Below, piece by piece: positions 11,508 to 21,989 of a DNA stretch of 64,000 nt (the stretch's first letter is position 1; every line of letters begins with the position of its first letter). Source of the DNA: Glossina fuscipes (taxonomy: Eukaryota > Arthropoda > Insecta > Diptera > Glossinidae); assembly GCF_014805625.2 (NCBI RefSeq), contig NW_023998605.1, positions 38,506 to 102,505 on the forward strand, read 5' to 3'. The notes below the pieces were generated by a model. The model saw only the letters and a program-made list of their open reading frames with translations, was not told where the DNA came from and made no database searches. A program made the translations under genes and the position numbers.

Positions 11508-11709
11508 CTAAAGATATTCAAATAAAGAAGATTTAAAGTTGCTTATAGAATATACACAAAATATTAAAAGATTTTTCTTTCGTTATAAGAATAATTGCAC
11601 AATATATATATATCAAATGGGTGTTTCGTCAATTTTCATGAAATTAGCACTTATAATGCATCATCTGGAAAAACGGTTATATGTTGGGAGATCATCTTGC
11701 TTGATAGTT

Positions 11710-14047
11710 TCATTGCTTTGATATAATATTGCGCATCTGACGTATAGCCGTCACTAAGCGCGGTTCGCATCCTGCACTTAATGCGAGATAATTTTCTGGT
11801 TCTGCCTTAAGCAACGTATGAATTTGATTTAACGTTATACTAAGAGTAAGCCCAAGCTCTTCTACCACACTCCTGAAATATTCAATATCAACTGTCAACT
11901 GCCGTGCCATCGCAGTATTTAAGTTTTTTATTTGCAATATTTGTGTTTGGTATAAGACGGAACATTGTGTGACGACCAAACTTAACAAAATGTCGGCACT
12001 GGGAATAGGTTGGCTGTAGTTGATATTACACATTTCTAAAGCTTGTTTTAGAATAGGAGAGGGAGCTAAAAGAAGTGGTTCTAAGTGTTGAGGCAAAGTC
12101 AATAAATATTGACCAATTTGTGTTATTGATTCCTGAGGCGCAAAACTAAAAGCCGGCATGTCTTCTACATGGCTTTGATTTAAATCTGTGGGTGGCTGTA
12201 TGCAGCATAAATGCGTTTCCAGTGGATGCAAGAGGATATTTAAAGTAACGTCATGAATTTCTTTAAAGTAAAGTTTAAAAGAATCATAAATGTTGTTGAA
12301 AATACCCAAATATATAATTTGATTATCTTGGCTTGGTTCCAAACGTTTCTGTTGAAATTCATTTATACTAGCCAAAAGTCTTTGCTGCTCCACACTTTCA
12401 AATGTCTGATAAAAATTTATTGAAGTTTGCTGTGAATGTCGAAGGTTTTGCTCCAAAACATTTAAACGTTCATGTAGAACTTTTTCAAAATTTTGCAATC
12501 TTTGCTGAAAATCGGCTAAACATTCCAGCAGACCTAATGTGTACTGTAATAATGACCAACTACACTCCGAATTTGCTCCAGCATGAAGTGTTAGTTGACG
12601 TTGTATCTTGGCAAATTGGTCTAATATACGCTTAAATATTCCAGCAAACAAATTAATAAGCTTACACAATGCCAAATCTCCACTTATATTTGAACATCTA
12701 ACTAAAGCCTCCGTCAGCCAATCAAACGTCTTATTAATCGCATCCTTTAAATGACGCACCGCATCGCTGATGTGCGTTTGTGCTTGTGTTATTAAAGTAC
12801 GATCAATTTGCCTTGATAACAGCGTCTCCTCGAGGCGCGGATATTGCTCTATAAATTTGTAAAAATATTCATAGATTGCCTGTCCCAAATTCTGTCTTAA
12901 TTCTTTTTTCAGTTGTATGCATGCTTGGTTTAGATAGGCATTTAATTGCATTACAAATGTATGGTTATCTTGAGCGTAACGTTGTAACAACTCTAGGCGT
13001 TCATTGCATGATCTGAGTAGTTGTAGAATATGATTATATCTGGTTGGTTGCAGAGCAGGTAAAAGTTCTACTAACACAAGAAAAGGCTGCTTCTGAGCTT
13101 CTTGATCTTCGAAAACTTGAAAGCACCATTTTACTTGTGCTTGAAAGTTCTCCATCAAATGATCGTAAAATAAAGCAAGAAACTGCTGTTGTTGTGTGAT
13201 AGATTCAGTAGCCTGCAATTCCAAAGTCTGCTTCCATTGCTGTTGCAGAGCGGTCTTCTGCACAGCTCGATAATACTGAACAAGCTGAGATTTTCTATGA
13301 ATAGCATCAAATATAGTAACATAATGTTGAGCTTGCTTCACGTTACCCTCGGCAAAACACTGCACAACTTTGGGAGAAGCTAAGGCTTCTAAACGATTTT
13401 TGAAATCCTCGACTTGAGATTGACGTTCGCTATGACCTGGCAATTGTTCTTGAGCTAGCAAACTCTTCTGCAAAGCCACTATTTTATCGCAAATCCCCTG
13501 AAATCGACGTCGTTTTTTATCCATAATGAACTAAAATTGACGCAGAAAAAAAACAATCGTTTACCTTTACGTCGTTACGCTCAAAACCATCTTCGAGGCT
13601 GGCTATTAAATTACCCCAACCGTCAGATTCTTGTAATGACTCCTTCGCATTTTGAACCTTGATTTGCATAGAATTCAAATGGTCCAAAGTAGTCATACAT
13701 TCACCCGTCTCCTTCTGAACAGCGGCTACCTCTTGATGCATTAAAAGCATGCGTTGCTGTAAACGCTGAACACCCGCTTTCAATGACCTGGCCTCTTCCA
13801 CAATACGTGGCATAGTGGAAACTAATCGGTGGCTACTTTCCTCTAAAGCATAGTTTACTTGTTGCACGTATAATTGCAATTTGGAAACGTAGTTGTTAAT
13901 AAAATCGATGGCTCTTTCATGGTCGATCAAAGATTTTTTTTGATCCTCTTTACTTAAAACCTTATTTTCTTCCACATATTTTTGGAAATTTTCATTAATC
14001 CATTGCACAGGATTAAATTTATCCTCCGACAAAGCAATCATATCCAT
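11710..14047 (-). CDS. Cog7: Conserved oligomeric Golgi complex subunit 7 (two exons)
   Basis: COG7 is a lobe-B subunit of the eight-part COG tether. COG acts at the cytosolic face of the Golgi in retrograde vesicle traffic and is needed for glycosyltransferase retention. Exon 1 is 13565-14047 (161 codons) and exon 2 is 11710-13497 (595 codons plus TGA), giving 756 aa, close to the roughly 770 aa of human COG7. The start MDMIALSEDKFNPVQWINEN parallels the human N-terminus, and FKNRLEALASP is a near-identical block just after the splice. The joint GTAAAC...TTTCAG removes 67 nt in phase 0 and gives a gap-free alignment across the junction as I recall the human protein. The protein is rich in helix-forming Gln/Leu, as expected of CATCHR-type tethers. 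All other genes in the window look dead, whereas this frame is fully open. Upstream promoter elements are not evident. Confidence 0.93.
13498..13564 (-). other. COG7 intron, 67 nt
   Basis: On the minus strand the donor AAG/GTAAAC and the acceptor TTTCAG/GGG bound a 67-nt intron of typical fly length. A second TTTTAG lies upstream (intron end 13531) and would give a 34-nt intron in the same frame, adding about 11 codons. The shorter version seems too short to splice and would insert residues into a well-aligned region. Confidence 0.8.
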
Positions 14048-15357
14048 TATTTCAACAAAATTCCTTTATAAGATCTGCAATTTAACAAACGTTTTCTCTT
14101 ATGATTTCAATAACCTTACTCTTTTTCTTCTTTTAGTGGCTAGCTCCGGGTGCAACAATATCAGAAGCACAAACACAATGAAGTCAGTCGAACATGTAGC
14201 TGACAGACTCGTATGTGTTGTTAAAGAAAAATCATACGGACAGTATTTGTTTACATCAATGTTGATGAAGTGCAAAGTTAGTAAAACAAAAAATTTCTTT
14301 GAGAAATAGCCCTTTTAAAGAAACAAAAAAAAATTTGTTTTTTTGATAAGAATACAACTTACTTAAATATACATATTTTTTTTTGTTAAAGAAAAATGTG
14401 AAGGACTACTTGAAAATCATAATGTGCTTGAAACATCAACCATACAATTATGTCCTGTTTTCGCGAAAACACAACACTGTTTAGTTTGGTTGTCAAAAGC
14501 CCTGCACGCCGAAATTTAAAGAAATTGTGTTCGCGCACAACGCAACGCAAGTTGTATGTTTATATAAACATAAACGCGTAGTATTTTGCTTTATTTCGTA
14601 TTTTGGTTTAGAAAATCATTTTGTAAAGAGCTTTTTTTATGTTAGCAATCGATAGACATATGATTTTGATTTGCCAACAGCTTCATAGTTCAATTATTGT
14701 GTTCTGCACACTAATCGTTTCTTGATACGACGATAAACTAAAAAAAGTTTACTATGTACAATTCTGTGTAGAAATTATGCACAATCCCAACAAGATGCGC
14801 TCTCTCATATTTATCAAATCTTGCGAAAGCTAAATAACTGACATTTTCCGTTAGTATTGGTTGTCCACAGATAGTACTCGTTGCTAAGACATGCGTAAAA
14901 AAGAAAAAACAGGTATAATGAAAAGAAAACGAAATCCAAAAAAAAATTGTTCTGCAAACAGCGGAACCAAACAAAAAACTTTAAATGATAAATCTTAAGG
15001 TTGAAAAAAAAAGTATATGTGATAACATAAAGCTTTCTTTATAAAACGCTTTTTAATAGACCGTCATTCTTCAATGTAACAAAAATAAGATTTCATTTGC
15101 AATTCACTTTAAAGCACTACGTAATATATTCAGATAAATTCATTCATATTATACTTGACAATAACCCTTAATTACTTTATTAATGAAGACAGTGAAAAAG
15201 AAAAGTATGTTTAACATGTTACTAATGCATGCAGGAAAAAAAAGTAGATCTGACAGCTAATTCATAGACGCTTTGACACATAGTTGTTACGCTGATGTAT
15301 ACTTATAGTAGGTTTTCTAACATATACATATGTTGATAGATTCTTATAATGCATTCT
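14048..15357. other. COG7 upstream region, no other gene
   Basis: This should contain the COG7 5' UTR and promoter, but I see no decisive TATA or initiator. A 43-codon plus-strand frame begins at 14178 and is too short to call. An ATCGATAG (about 14647) resembles part of the DRE motif of fly housekeeping promoters, but it is 600 bp away from the start codon. The rest is AT-rich. Confidence 0.4.
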
Positions 15358-15575
15358 AGAAATTTTCAATTGGTGAGTCTTACATTTTCAACAAAATTTT
15401 TAAACTGCTTCACATGAATTGACTTGGTAAACATGTCAGTCAATTAGTCTACAGTTGTTATATGTTCAAGCTGAATGTCACCAGCAGATTTGTTATCTTT
15501 CACGAAATGACATGAAATATCGATATTAATACGTTTAGTTTTAAGTTTGCCGTACGAATACATGCTCTCTTATCC
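15358..15575 (-). pseudogene. Ty1/copia RNase H C-terminus relic
   Basis: The minus strand reads KTKRINIDISCHFVKD, then SAGDIQLEHI, LTDMFTKSIHVKQF and NFVENVRL. This matches the end of copia-family polyproteins (the segment around KHIDIRYHF and ADIFTK). One stop interrupts it between TTVD and LTDM. Upstream sequence is too decayed to read. Confidence 0.8.
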
Positions 15576-15601
15576 TTATATAACGTAATTAGTTCACTAG
15601 T

Positions 15602-15904
15602 TCATTGTAAAATTTCCTCTAGGAGGTTTTCCACTTCGCCTCTAGTCGCATTATCATTACGATCTACAATATTGTCTGGGACAAAATTGTTTTGCATTTC
15701 AATATATGAATAATTAATTTCTTCTAAATAGTCAGCTTGACATTCAGCATCGCGTTTTATAACTGAACCTTTTTGTTGACTACCCGTACTATCTTTCAAT
15801 TCTTTTATTAGCGTTATGTTATGCTCTTGTTTAATACCCAATTTTTTACTTAATTCTTGAATGAAGCAATGCATATCAGCGATGCGGCCATTCATCAGCA
15901 ACAC
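15602..15904 (-). CDS. Unrecognised 100-aa frame in the copia relic
   Basis: A short acidic frame rich in Glu, Lys, Asn and Asp lies directly upstream (minus strand) of the copia RNase H remains. Its first part (GRIADMHCFIQELSKKLGI) could correspond to the copia segment before RNase H. The remainder has no recognisable motif. It is probably transposon debris rather than a gene. Confidence 0.25.
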   Translation of the reverse strand: MLLMNGRIADMHCFIQELSKKLGIKQEHNITLIKELKDSTGSQQKGSVIKRDAECQADYLEEINYSYIEMQNNFVPDNIVDRNDNATRGEVENLLEEILQ

Positions 15905-17519
15905 TTATAATTCCGTAATTGCTTTAAGTCTCAACAACGATCATTTTTGGGTGGAGCGGCAACGATTTCCATACCATTATGATATTAAGTACTTATCGTA
16001 AGGAAGAATTAGATTCTTCGTCAGATTCGTCGTTCAGGTTCCGCAAAGAGAATTATCTTAAGTAAATAATTTGGTGCTCATTTGCTTATGAAAAAAAACA
16101 AATTTCTAATATTAAGATATGTCGGATAATCGGAATGTCTGCATCGAAAACTTCGATATACTATCATATCGCCACTTGTTGAAGTTGTACCTATCTCATT
16201 TATTTATAACTTAAAATTTTTTGTTAGAACTATAATCTAATTTGCCATATACATATCATCTGCATGACATGAGCAGCACAAGAAGTCATTTAATTAATCT
16301 TAATTTTTTAAGCTCCTCCTTCATAAGCAAGTAACGGCTGCTGTAACCAATGTTGGTTCTCAAAAAGTGATAATTCAATGCTTCAGGGTGTAACGGGTTT
16401 TGTTGGATGGGGTATAACTCAGCCACTCCAAGGTTCGTTGCAAGAATAGTTATTTGGAATAAAATTTACCTTCGGTACTGATGTTCAATGTCTTTATTTC
16501 GTATTCACAGGAGTGCAGCGTTGTGTAGAGGTTGGCGAGGAAAAGAAACCAGCGGGTCACCTCGCTGGTTTCTTTTCTTTCTTTTTCTGTACGCGTAGTT
16601 GGAGCTTTTTCATTCGCTTTTTTTTCGATGTCGCGGAACACTACAAAAAAAAAAAGAAACCGGATACGTTGCCAGTGTCATAGCTGCCTTGGTTTGTCTC
16701 CGGGTGGGTATTCGTATGTAAACACAAAAAAAAGATGGTCCTCAGTCCTTCAGGGATGACGACTAACAACTAGCCAGTATATCCCCCATCCGTAAAGTCA
16801 AAAAAAGAATAGACTTGTCATATTGTCCGTACCCACTTACCTTCTAAACTAAACTGAACGATTCTGTGCGATGTGCTGCTCAAGCCGCTATTGTTTTTAG
16901 CTTAGCAAATAATCGGTAGACACGCATAATAAATGTACATCAAATCTCAGTAAATTTATTGGTATCATTGTCATGATAACGTAAATTAAAACCTAAATTT
17001 ATTCATATCATTGTCATTATTTGCCTTTTTGTTAAGAAAGGAAGGTGTCATTTGAGACATAGTAAGAGGTATTTAAAAAAAAGATCCATTAGAGGTTCCA
17101 ATGTTATTAAGCTTATCGGTGTGACTGACATCGACATTAAAGTTGCATTGAGAGTCATGCTAAATAATTGTACTAAAACTTAGTATATTTTGTGTTTGAA
17201 TTTTACAAATTATTGAGTTATCTAAGTAAATTTCGGTAAATTCAATTAATTTGGATTGTGCTTTTAGTATTTCTTATAACTAATTTATGTATTATACGTA
17301 CGCGATGAAAACTTGATTTTTTATTCCTTTATACATTTACGTTATTTTTTCGGAGGCCAAATAGTCTAGAACTAATTTTAAAGTAAAAATTTTCATTTTC
17401 ACTCAATTAGTTTGTTCGGTTTGTACCTATGTTAAGTTAGCATTAACCAAATCTTATATTTATTTATATATATGTATTATTTGTTTAAATTTAGCTCTTA
17501 AAAATTATTTCTTCCTGTA
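15905..17519. other. No gene recognised; one strong hairpin
   Basis: Only short open frames occur. The notable structure is the perfect inverted repeat at 16540-16577. The flanks are AT-rich and show no terminal repeats that I could pair. Confidence 0.4.
16540..16577. repeat. Perfect 15-bp inverted repeat, 8-nt loop
   Basis: The arm gaaaagaaaccagcg (16540-16554) is followed by an 8-nt loop and its exact reverse complement (16563-16577). Surrounding sequence is purine-rich then pyrimidine-rich and would weakly extend the stem. Its function is unknown. Confidence 0.85.
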
Positions 17520-17682
17520 ATGACGGTGCCAATTTTACGTGAAAAAGGTTTTGAAATTAAAGCTCTTTGGGGACGAACCGTAAAAGAAGCGGAAGAGTTT
17601 TCATCATCCCAAAATATCGCTTTTTTTACCAACAAAATTGATGATGTTTTATTACGAAAAGACGTGGATTTAGTGTTTGTTA
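17520..17682 (+). pseudogene. Fragment of GFOD-type oxidoreductase gene
   Basis: About 54 codons read VPILREKGFEIKALWGRT, then EAEEF, and then KIDDVLLRKDVDLV. These match the N-terminal Rossmann region of glucose-fructose oxidoreductase domain-containing proteins (GFOD1/2), beginning near residue 18 of the human protein. The glycine-rich nucleotide-binding start is missing, and homology stops abruptly at DVDLVFV. The frame then runs without a gap into VPS55-like sequence in another frame. It is a fragment, not a gene. Confidence 0.8.
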
Positions 17683-17880
17683 TTATTTGTTATTATTATG
17701 ACCTTTTTAATATTGGCTTGTGCTGTGCCACAACCGAAGATTTTTTATCCCTTCTTTGTTTTAATATTCTACGTACTTTCCGTGATACCAATGATGCTGG
17801 CGAAACGCTTGTCACCCGGTTCTGAAACAAATCCAAAAACCGAGTTCGCGTTGTTCCTAACCTCGGGAATGGTTCATAGT
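17683..17880 (+). pseudogene. Fragment of VPS55/LEPROT family gene
   Basis: The frame at 17677-17910 reads MTFLILACAVPQPKIFYPF, then FYVLSVIPMMLAKRL and TEFALFLTSGMV. This matches transmembrane segments 1-3 of VPS55/LEPROT proteins (endosomal, about 130 aa, four membrane spans). Both the N-terminus and the last membrane span are missing, and the C-terminal residues of the frame are unrelated. It abuts the GFOD fragment directly and has no splice or promoter context, so it looks like a captured piece. Confidence 0.75.
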
Positions 17881-17956
17881 TTCAATTGTGGAAATCAAAT
17901 AAGAAGATGACTTAAAGAACACTGCAATTCCTCTAGGAACTGCTGATGAAAAAAAA

Positions 17957-18095
17957 AAGGGGAATACAAAGCCGTAAAATATTGAGAATGTTGAGCTGCC
18001 ACGCCCATAACAGCCCCGTTGGGTCCGCGGAATACAATTGGGACATTGATCTGCCCCCCCGACATGTAGAACGTTTTAGCCGCTGAATTAATAAC
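17957..18095 (-). pseudogene. Fragment of pyruvate dehydrogenase E1 beta gene
   Basis: The minus strand reads [19 protein letters not shown], then [19 protein letters not shown]. About 46 codons are nearly identical to the mitochondrial PDHB central region as I recall it from human. The reading frame is open throughout. Just upstream, the expected MQAIDQ segment is shortened to ATGCAAG, which suggests a small deletion. Orientation is opposite to the neighbouring fragments. Confidence 0.85.
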
Positions 18096-18185
18096 CTTGC
18101 ATCAAATTGTTTAAAGATATAAAAATCGTAAAGTATTTAGAGATCTCAATTACAACCGTGCAATAATATATTTTTTTTTTTTCAG

Positions 18186-18355
18186 ACGAAGGAACATATT
18201 GTGGAAAAGTATGGCGGTGAAGAACATTGAAGAACATTTGCAAGCACCACCTAAAACGCTAAATCGCTACTGTTGGCCCAAACCGAAGATTATATAGAAT
18301 ATTCGTGTAGCGGCAAAAGAATGGAAAAACCAAAAGCTCGTAGTATATAAGGATA
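18186..18355 (+). pseudogene. Fragment of splicing factor SLU7 gene with its splice acceptor
   Basis: After a T-tract and CAG (ending 18185) the sequence reads EHIVEKYGGEEH, then after frame changes [18 protein letters not shown] and EKPKARSI. This matches the SLU7 region around YGGEEHL..PP..LLLAQTE.YVEYSR. The poly-pyrimidine/CAG boundary looks like a retained 3' splice site, which implies copying from genomic DNA rather than mRNA. At least two frameshifts and a stop are present. Confidence 0.65.
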
Positions 18356-18460
18356 TTATCTTAGTAATATATAAACTGGGATTATTTGGGAAAAATGAAA
18401 ATCTCATATTAATCTATTGTTAATTATTTTGAAAAATTGAAAAATTTGATGTTAATTCTT

Positions 18461-19002
18461 TCCATATATTCACACAAGTGCTTGAAATATAATATATAAT
18501 CTTTTTTATATAAATGTATCAAAAATATGCATTCATCTCCCCTTGTACGTCTCCTGAATAGTTTTATACAATTTTTATAGGCGTGGCATTCGATTTTACC
18601 CTATTTTCAAAAAAAAATGAATATTCTCTTTCCATATATATTCACAGAAATGGTTTGGTTGAAATGTAATATATAATCTTTTTTATATAAATGTATCAAA
18701 AATATGCATTCATATCCCCTTGTACATCTCCTGAATAGTTTTATACAATTTTTATAGGCGTGGCATTCGATTTTATCCTATTTTCAAAAAAAAAATGAAT
18801 ATTCTCTTTCCATATATATTCACAGAAATGGTTTGGTTGAAATGTAATATATAATCTTTTTTATATAAATGTATCAAAAATATGCATTCATCTCCCCTTG
18901 TACGTCTCCTGAATAGTTTTATACAATTTTTATAGGCGTGGCATTCGATTTTACCCTATTTTCAAAAAAAAATGAATATTCTCTTTCCATATATATTCAA
19001 AC
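18461..19002 (+). repeat. Three tandem ~178-bp units, left arm of fold-back array
   Basis: Units begin near 18455, 18631 and 18809 (spacings 178 and 177) and a partial fourth near 18986. Each contains atgcattcatctccccttgt, tacaatttttataggcgtgg and attctctttccatatatatt. Units are very similar, with a few shared variants (for example taccc versus tatcc near the end). They start about 100 bp after the captured gene fragments. Confidence 0.9.
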
Positions 19003-19113
19003 CATTTGTTTCAAACCATTTATATATATATTCAAACCATATATATTCAAACCATTTATATTCAAACCAAAGCGCAGAATAGGTATGAATAAGAGCTGTC
19101 CGACACAACCCAT
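19003..19113. repeat. Spacer of fold-back array
   Basis: About 110 bp between the arms. It contains several copies of attcaaacca and then a short unique segment ending in acacaacccat. Confidence 0.8.
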
Positions 19114-19503
19114 GTTTGAATATATATGGAAAGAGAATATTCATTTTTTTTTTTTGAAAATAGGATAAAATCGAATGCCACGCCTATAAAAATTGTATAA
19201 AACTATTCAGGAGACGTACAAGGGGAGATGAATGCATATTTTTGATACATTTATATAAAAAAGATTATATATTACATTTCAACCAAACCATTTGTTTGAA
19301 TATATATGGAAAGAGAATATTCATTTTTTTTTGAAAATAGGGTAAAATCGAATGCCACGCCTATAAAAATTGTATAAAACTATTCAGGAGACGTACAAGG
19401 GGAGATGAATGCATATTTTTGATACATTTATATAAAAAAGATTATATATTACATTTCAACCAAACCATTTGTTTGAATATATATGGAAAGAGAATATTCA
19501 TAT
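19114..19503 (-). repeat. Two inverted ~178-bp units, right arm
   Basis: The reverse complement of the left-arm units. Their gtttgaatatatatgg boundaries fall at 19114, 19294 and 19471 (spacings 180 and 177). The first unit carries the tatcc variant and the second the taccc variant. Confidence 0.9.
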
Positions 19504-19844
19504 TCGTTGTAGAAGAGCTTCAACTTGATCGACCCACAACGTTTCAATTGTTGAACATATAAAGGGCGAATAAATTGACGGTCTATCCTACGCTTTTGCT
19601 TTTTTCAGGAAATACAATCTGAACCTTAGCGTTATTTCATTTTAGGACATCGCGATCTTTCGCTAGATATACGTATGTATATACTTGATTACCCCAAGAT
19701 GTTCAAATTCCATCAGCTCCTTTAATTTCGCTTTGTGCAATGTCCTGGCGAATGTTGACATACACTGAACAAATAGAACATAAAACTTGTATCGTAGCCT
19801 TACTTTAAAAATGTATTTATTTGTTTATTTATATATATTTGCAT
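19504..19844. other. Unassigned sequence after the fold-back array
   Basis: No recognised gene. The minus strand has a short frame reading FARTLHKAKLKELMEFEHLG that could be a further captured exon, but I could not identify it. Confidence 0.3.
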
Positions 19845-20070
19845 TGTTTTTTTATATTTATTTATTTATTTATTTATTTATTTATTTTAATTCTACTTAT
19901 ACATGAAACTCAACTAAACAAATAACAGTCGAGTTCAATTGGCTCTTAATGCAAAACTTATATTAATTAATAATAAAACTTAGTATAAGTACAATAAAAC
20001 AAATAAGAAGGAAAAAAAAAAAGAGAAAAAAGCACGTACACAACCAGCATGGAGCCATACTTACAACCGC
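19845..20070 (-). repeat. LINE family A 3' end, strongly truncated copy
   Basis: Beyond an (ATTT)n tail (19850-19890), the sequence from gaaactcaactaaacaaata to cataagtac-type motifs matches 31256-31470, the 3' UTR of the family A copy. Homology is lost near 20070. Confidence 0.8.
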
Positions 20071-21274
20071 TCTTTTATAGCTGAAGTCTCGCTCGCTTGT
20101 CCTATTGCCAACATGTTCTATGTGTTTACATACGCCTTGAGGTACTATGCTTATGTGTATGCTTAGCTTAGGTTGGCTGCAGTCGCAACCTTAGTTACGA
20201 CTTGCATGATCCTGCTTATACATAACTTAATACCAACTTACGTCTAGCTTATTACTATGTTTGTTCAAATGCCTACGCAACAGGCAGCCAGGTACCAAAT
20301 CGCGTGATTCAACCACCGTTAGGTATGTGAGTGCTTGTGCCTTTCTATGCCTTTGTGTTTGCATATGCCTTAGTTTGTGTGGTTCTACATGCTTGGCATG
20401 TGTGATCGTGCCTTTGTACCATTTGTGTATGCAGTCGTATGTTCTTATTTTTTTTTCTACCTAAGTATTTACTCCTGTAAGTTTTGTATAACCTAACGGT
20501 GCTGTACAACTTTGTACTTTGCTTGAAAATTTTATCTGACCTAACGGTGCTTATGCAATAATGTATAATGCTCTACGCGTTTCGTGTCTTGCTTGCATGT
20601 GCTTATATATTTTTTGTGTGGCCTGATCTTTTTATATACATCGTTAAGGGTACTTGCCTATATATTTGTACACGAGTGTTTGTACATATGGGTGACTTTT
20701 ATATGGTCTAGTCTCTTTATATACATTGTTGTGGGGTTTTGTCGTTTATATCTTTTATACAAGGGTGTGTGTTCCTATGGGTTTACTAACATAGGCATAT
20801 TCGATATGTGTTTATAATTTTTCTCGTTACAAAACATTTGGAGCTGGACGAGGTTGTTCATGTTTACTTAATTCAATCAGACGTTTACGGACCGCTCGGA
20901 CTGACAGGTGGTTCGCTGTGGGTAACTGTTTTAGGCGGACGGACTTGTATTCCGTAAGGAAGCAAAAATGCTTCCTTACAAGGGTTAAATTCGCGCACTA
21001 TGTGAGTCTTTCTAACGGCGATTTCCTAGGAGGATGGTTGACATTCAGCTTCTTGTTAAAGTAAAGGTGTTTCATGTGCCTGGCAACATTATTTCTGTAC
21101 TTAAAGAAAACCATCCAATTAAAAGCAACTTTTCCAGATTTTATATGCTCGATTACGGAGCCTTTTGGTCCTTTTGGCTTCACTGGAAAATCAGGATGGC
21201 TTCAAAGTACGCACTTCTCACGTCTTCAATAGCACCTACTCATTAATTAACATAGAAAGAGAATACTTTAATTT
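20071..21274. other. No gene recognised; small hairpin
   Basis: T/G-rich sequence with short Cys/Leu/Tyr-rich frames that I do not credit. A perfect inverted repeat (gtaaggaagc, 6-nt loop, gcttccttac) occupies 20954-20979. A 70-codon frame at 21034-21246 is unrecognised. Confidence 0.4.
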
Positions 21275-21989
21275 ATATATTTTTTTTTTTTTATTTATTT
21301 TATTTTAGCTCTTTACACATGAAATTCAACTAAAGAAAATTACATTCGAATTTAGTGTATCTTAATAGAAAATCTTATACTAATTGTTTTAAAACTAGTA
21401 TACAATAAAAAGGAAGAAAAAAGAAGAATAATAATAACAGAGTAAGTTTAAAAATAAATTAAAAAGTTAAAAATAATAAGTCATTTATAAATAAGTAAAA
21501 CGAGAGAAAAAAAAGCATGTGCTCAGCTAGCACAGAAGTACACCTGCAACAAGAACAGATCCAGGTTGCAAGTGAACCCCTAAATCAATGCAAACATGCA
21601 TAAGCTTGGCAACCAACACGTTACCAATACTATATTATTTTAAATAAAAAATGAGATATTAAGAATGAAATGCCAGTGTAAGTGCGCCATAGGTAAATCT
21701 CGCATATTAAGCAAAGTTGCTTTAATAAACTTTAAAGAGTCCGATAATGAGAATAAGTAATAGACATCATTTAGGTTTTTGCAAACAACTTTGAGCGGGT
21801 TAAATAGTTCATGATTGTATTTGCATTGACTAAGCTTTATCAAGATAAGGTGCCTAGAGAAACGTTTAGGGACATTTAAGTTTATCCCACCAAGTAATGC
21901 GGGCGAGTCAATAGTACCGTTTATTACTTTGATTAAGAAGGAAACCTTAAGAACAAATCTACGCATCACAAATGACGGTAAGGAAAACA

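Noticed and set aside
13525..13564. COG7 intron of 34 or 40 nt
   Set aside because: These are too short for typical fly splicing; the 67-nt alternative gives a gap-free alignment to COG7.
17677..17910. A complete VPS55 gene
   Set aside because: The N-terminus and last membrane span are missing, and the frame is fused directly to GFOD-like sequence; it is a fragment.
18938..19168. Open frames with repeated FKPFI/WFEY segments
   Set aside because: They are translations of the attcaaacca repeats at the centre of the fold-back array.
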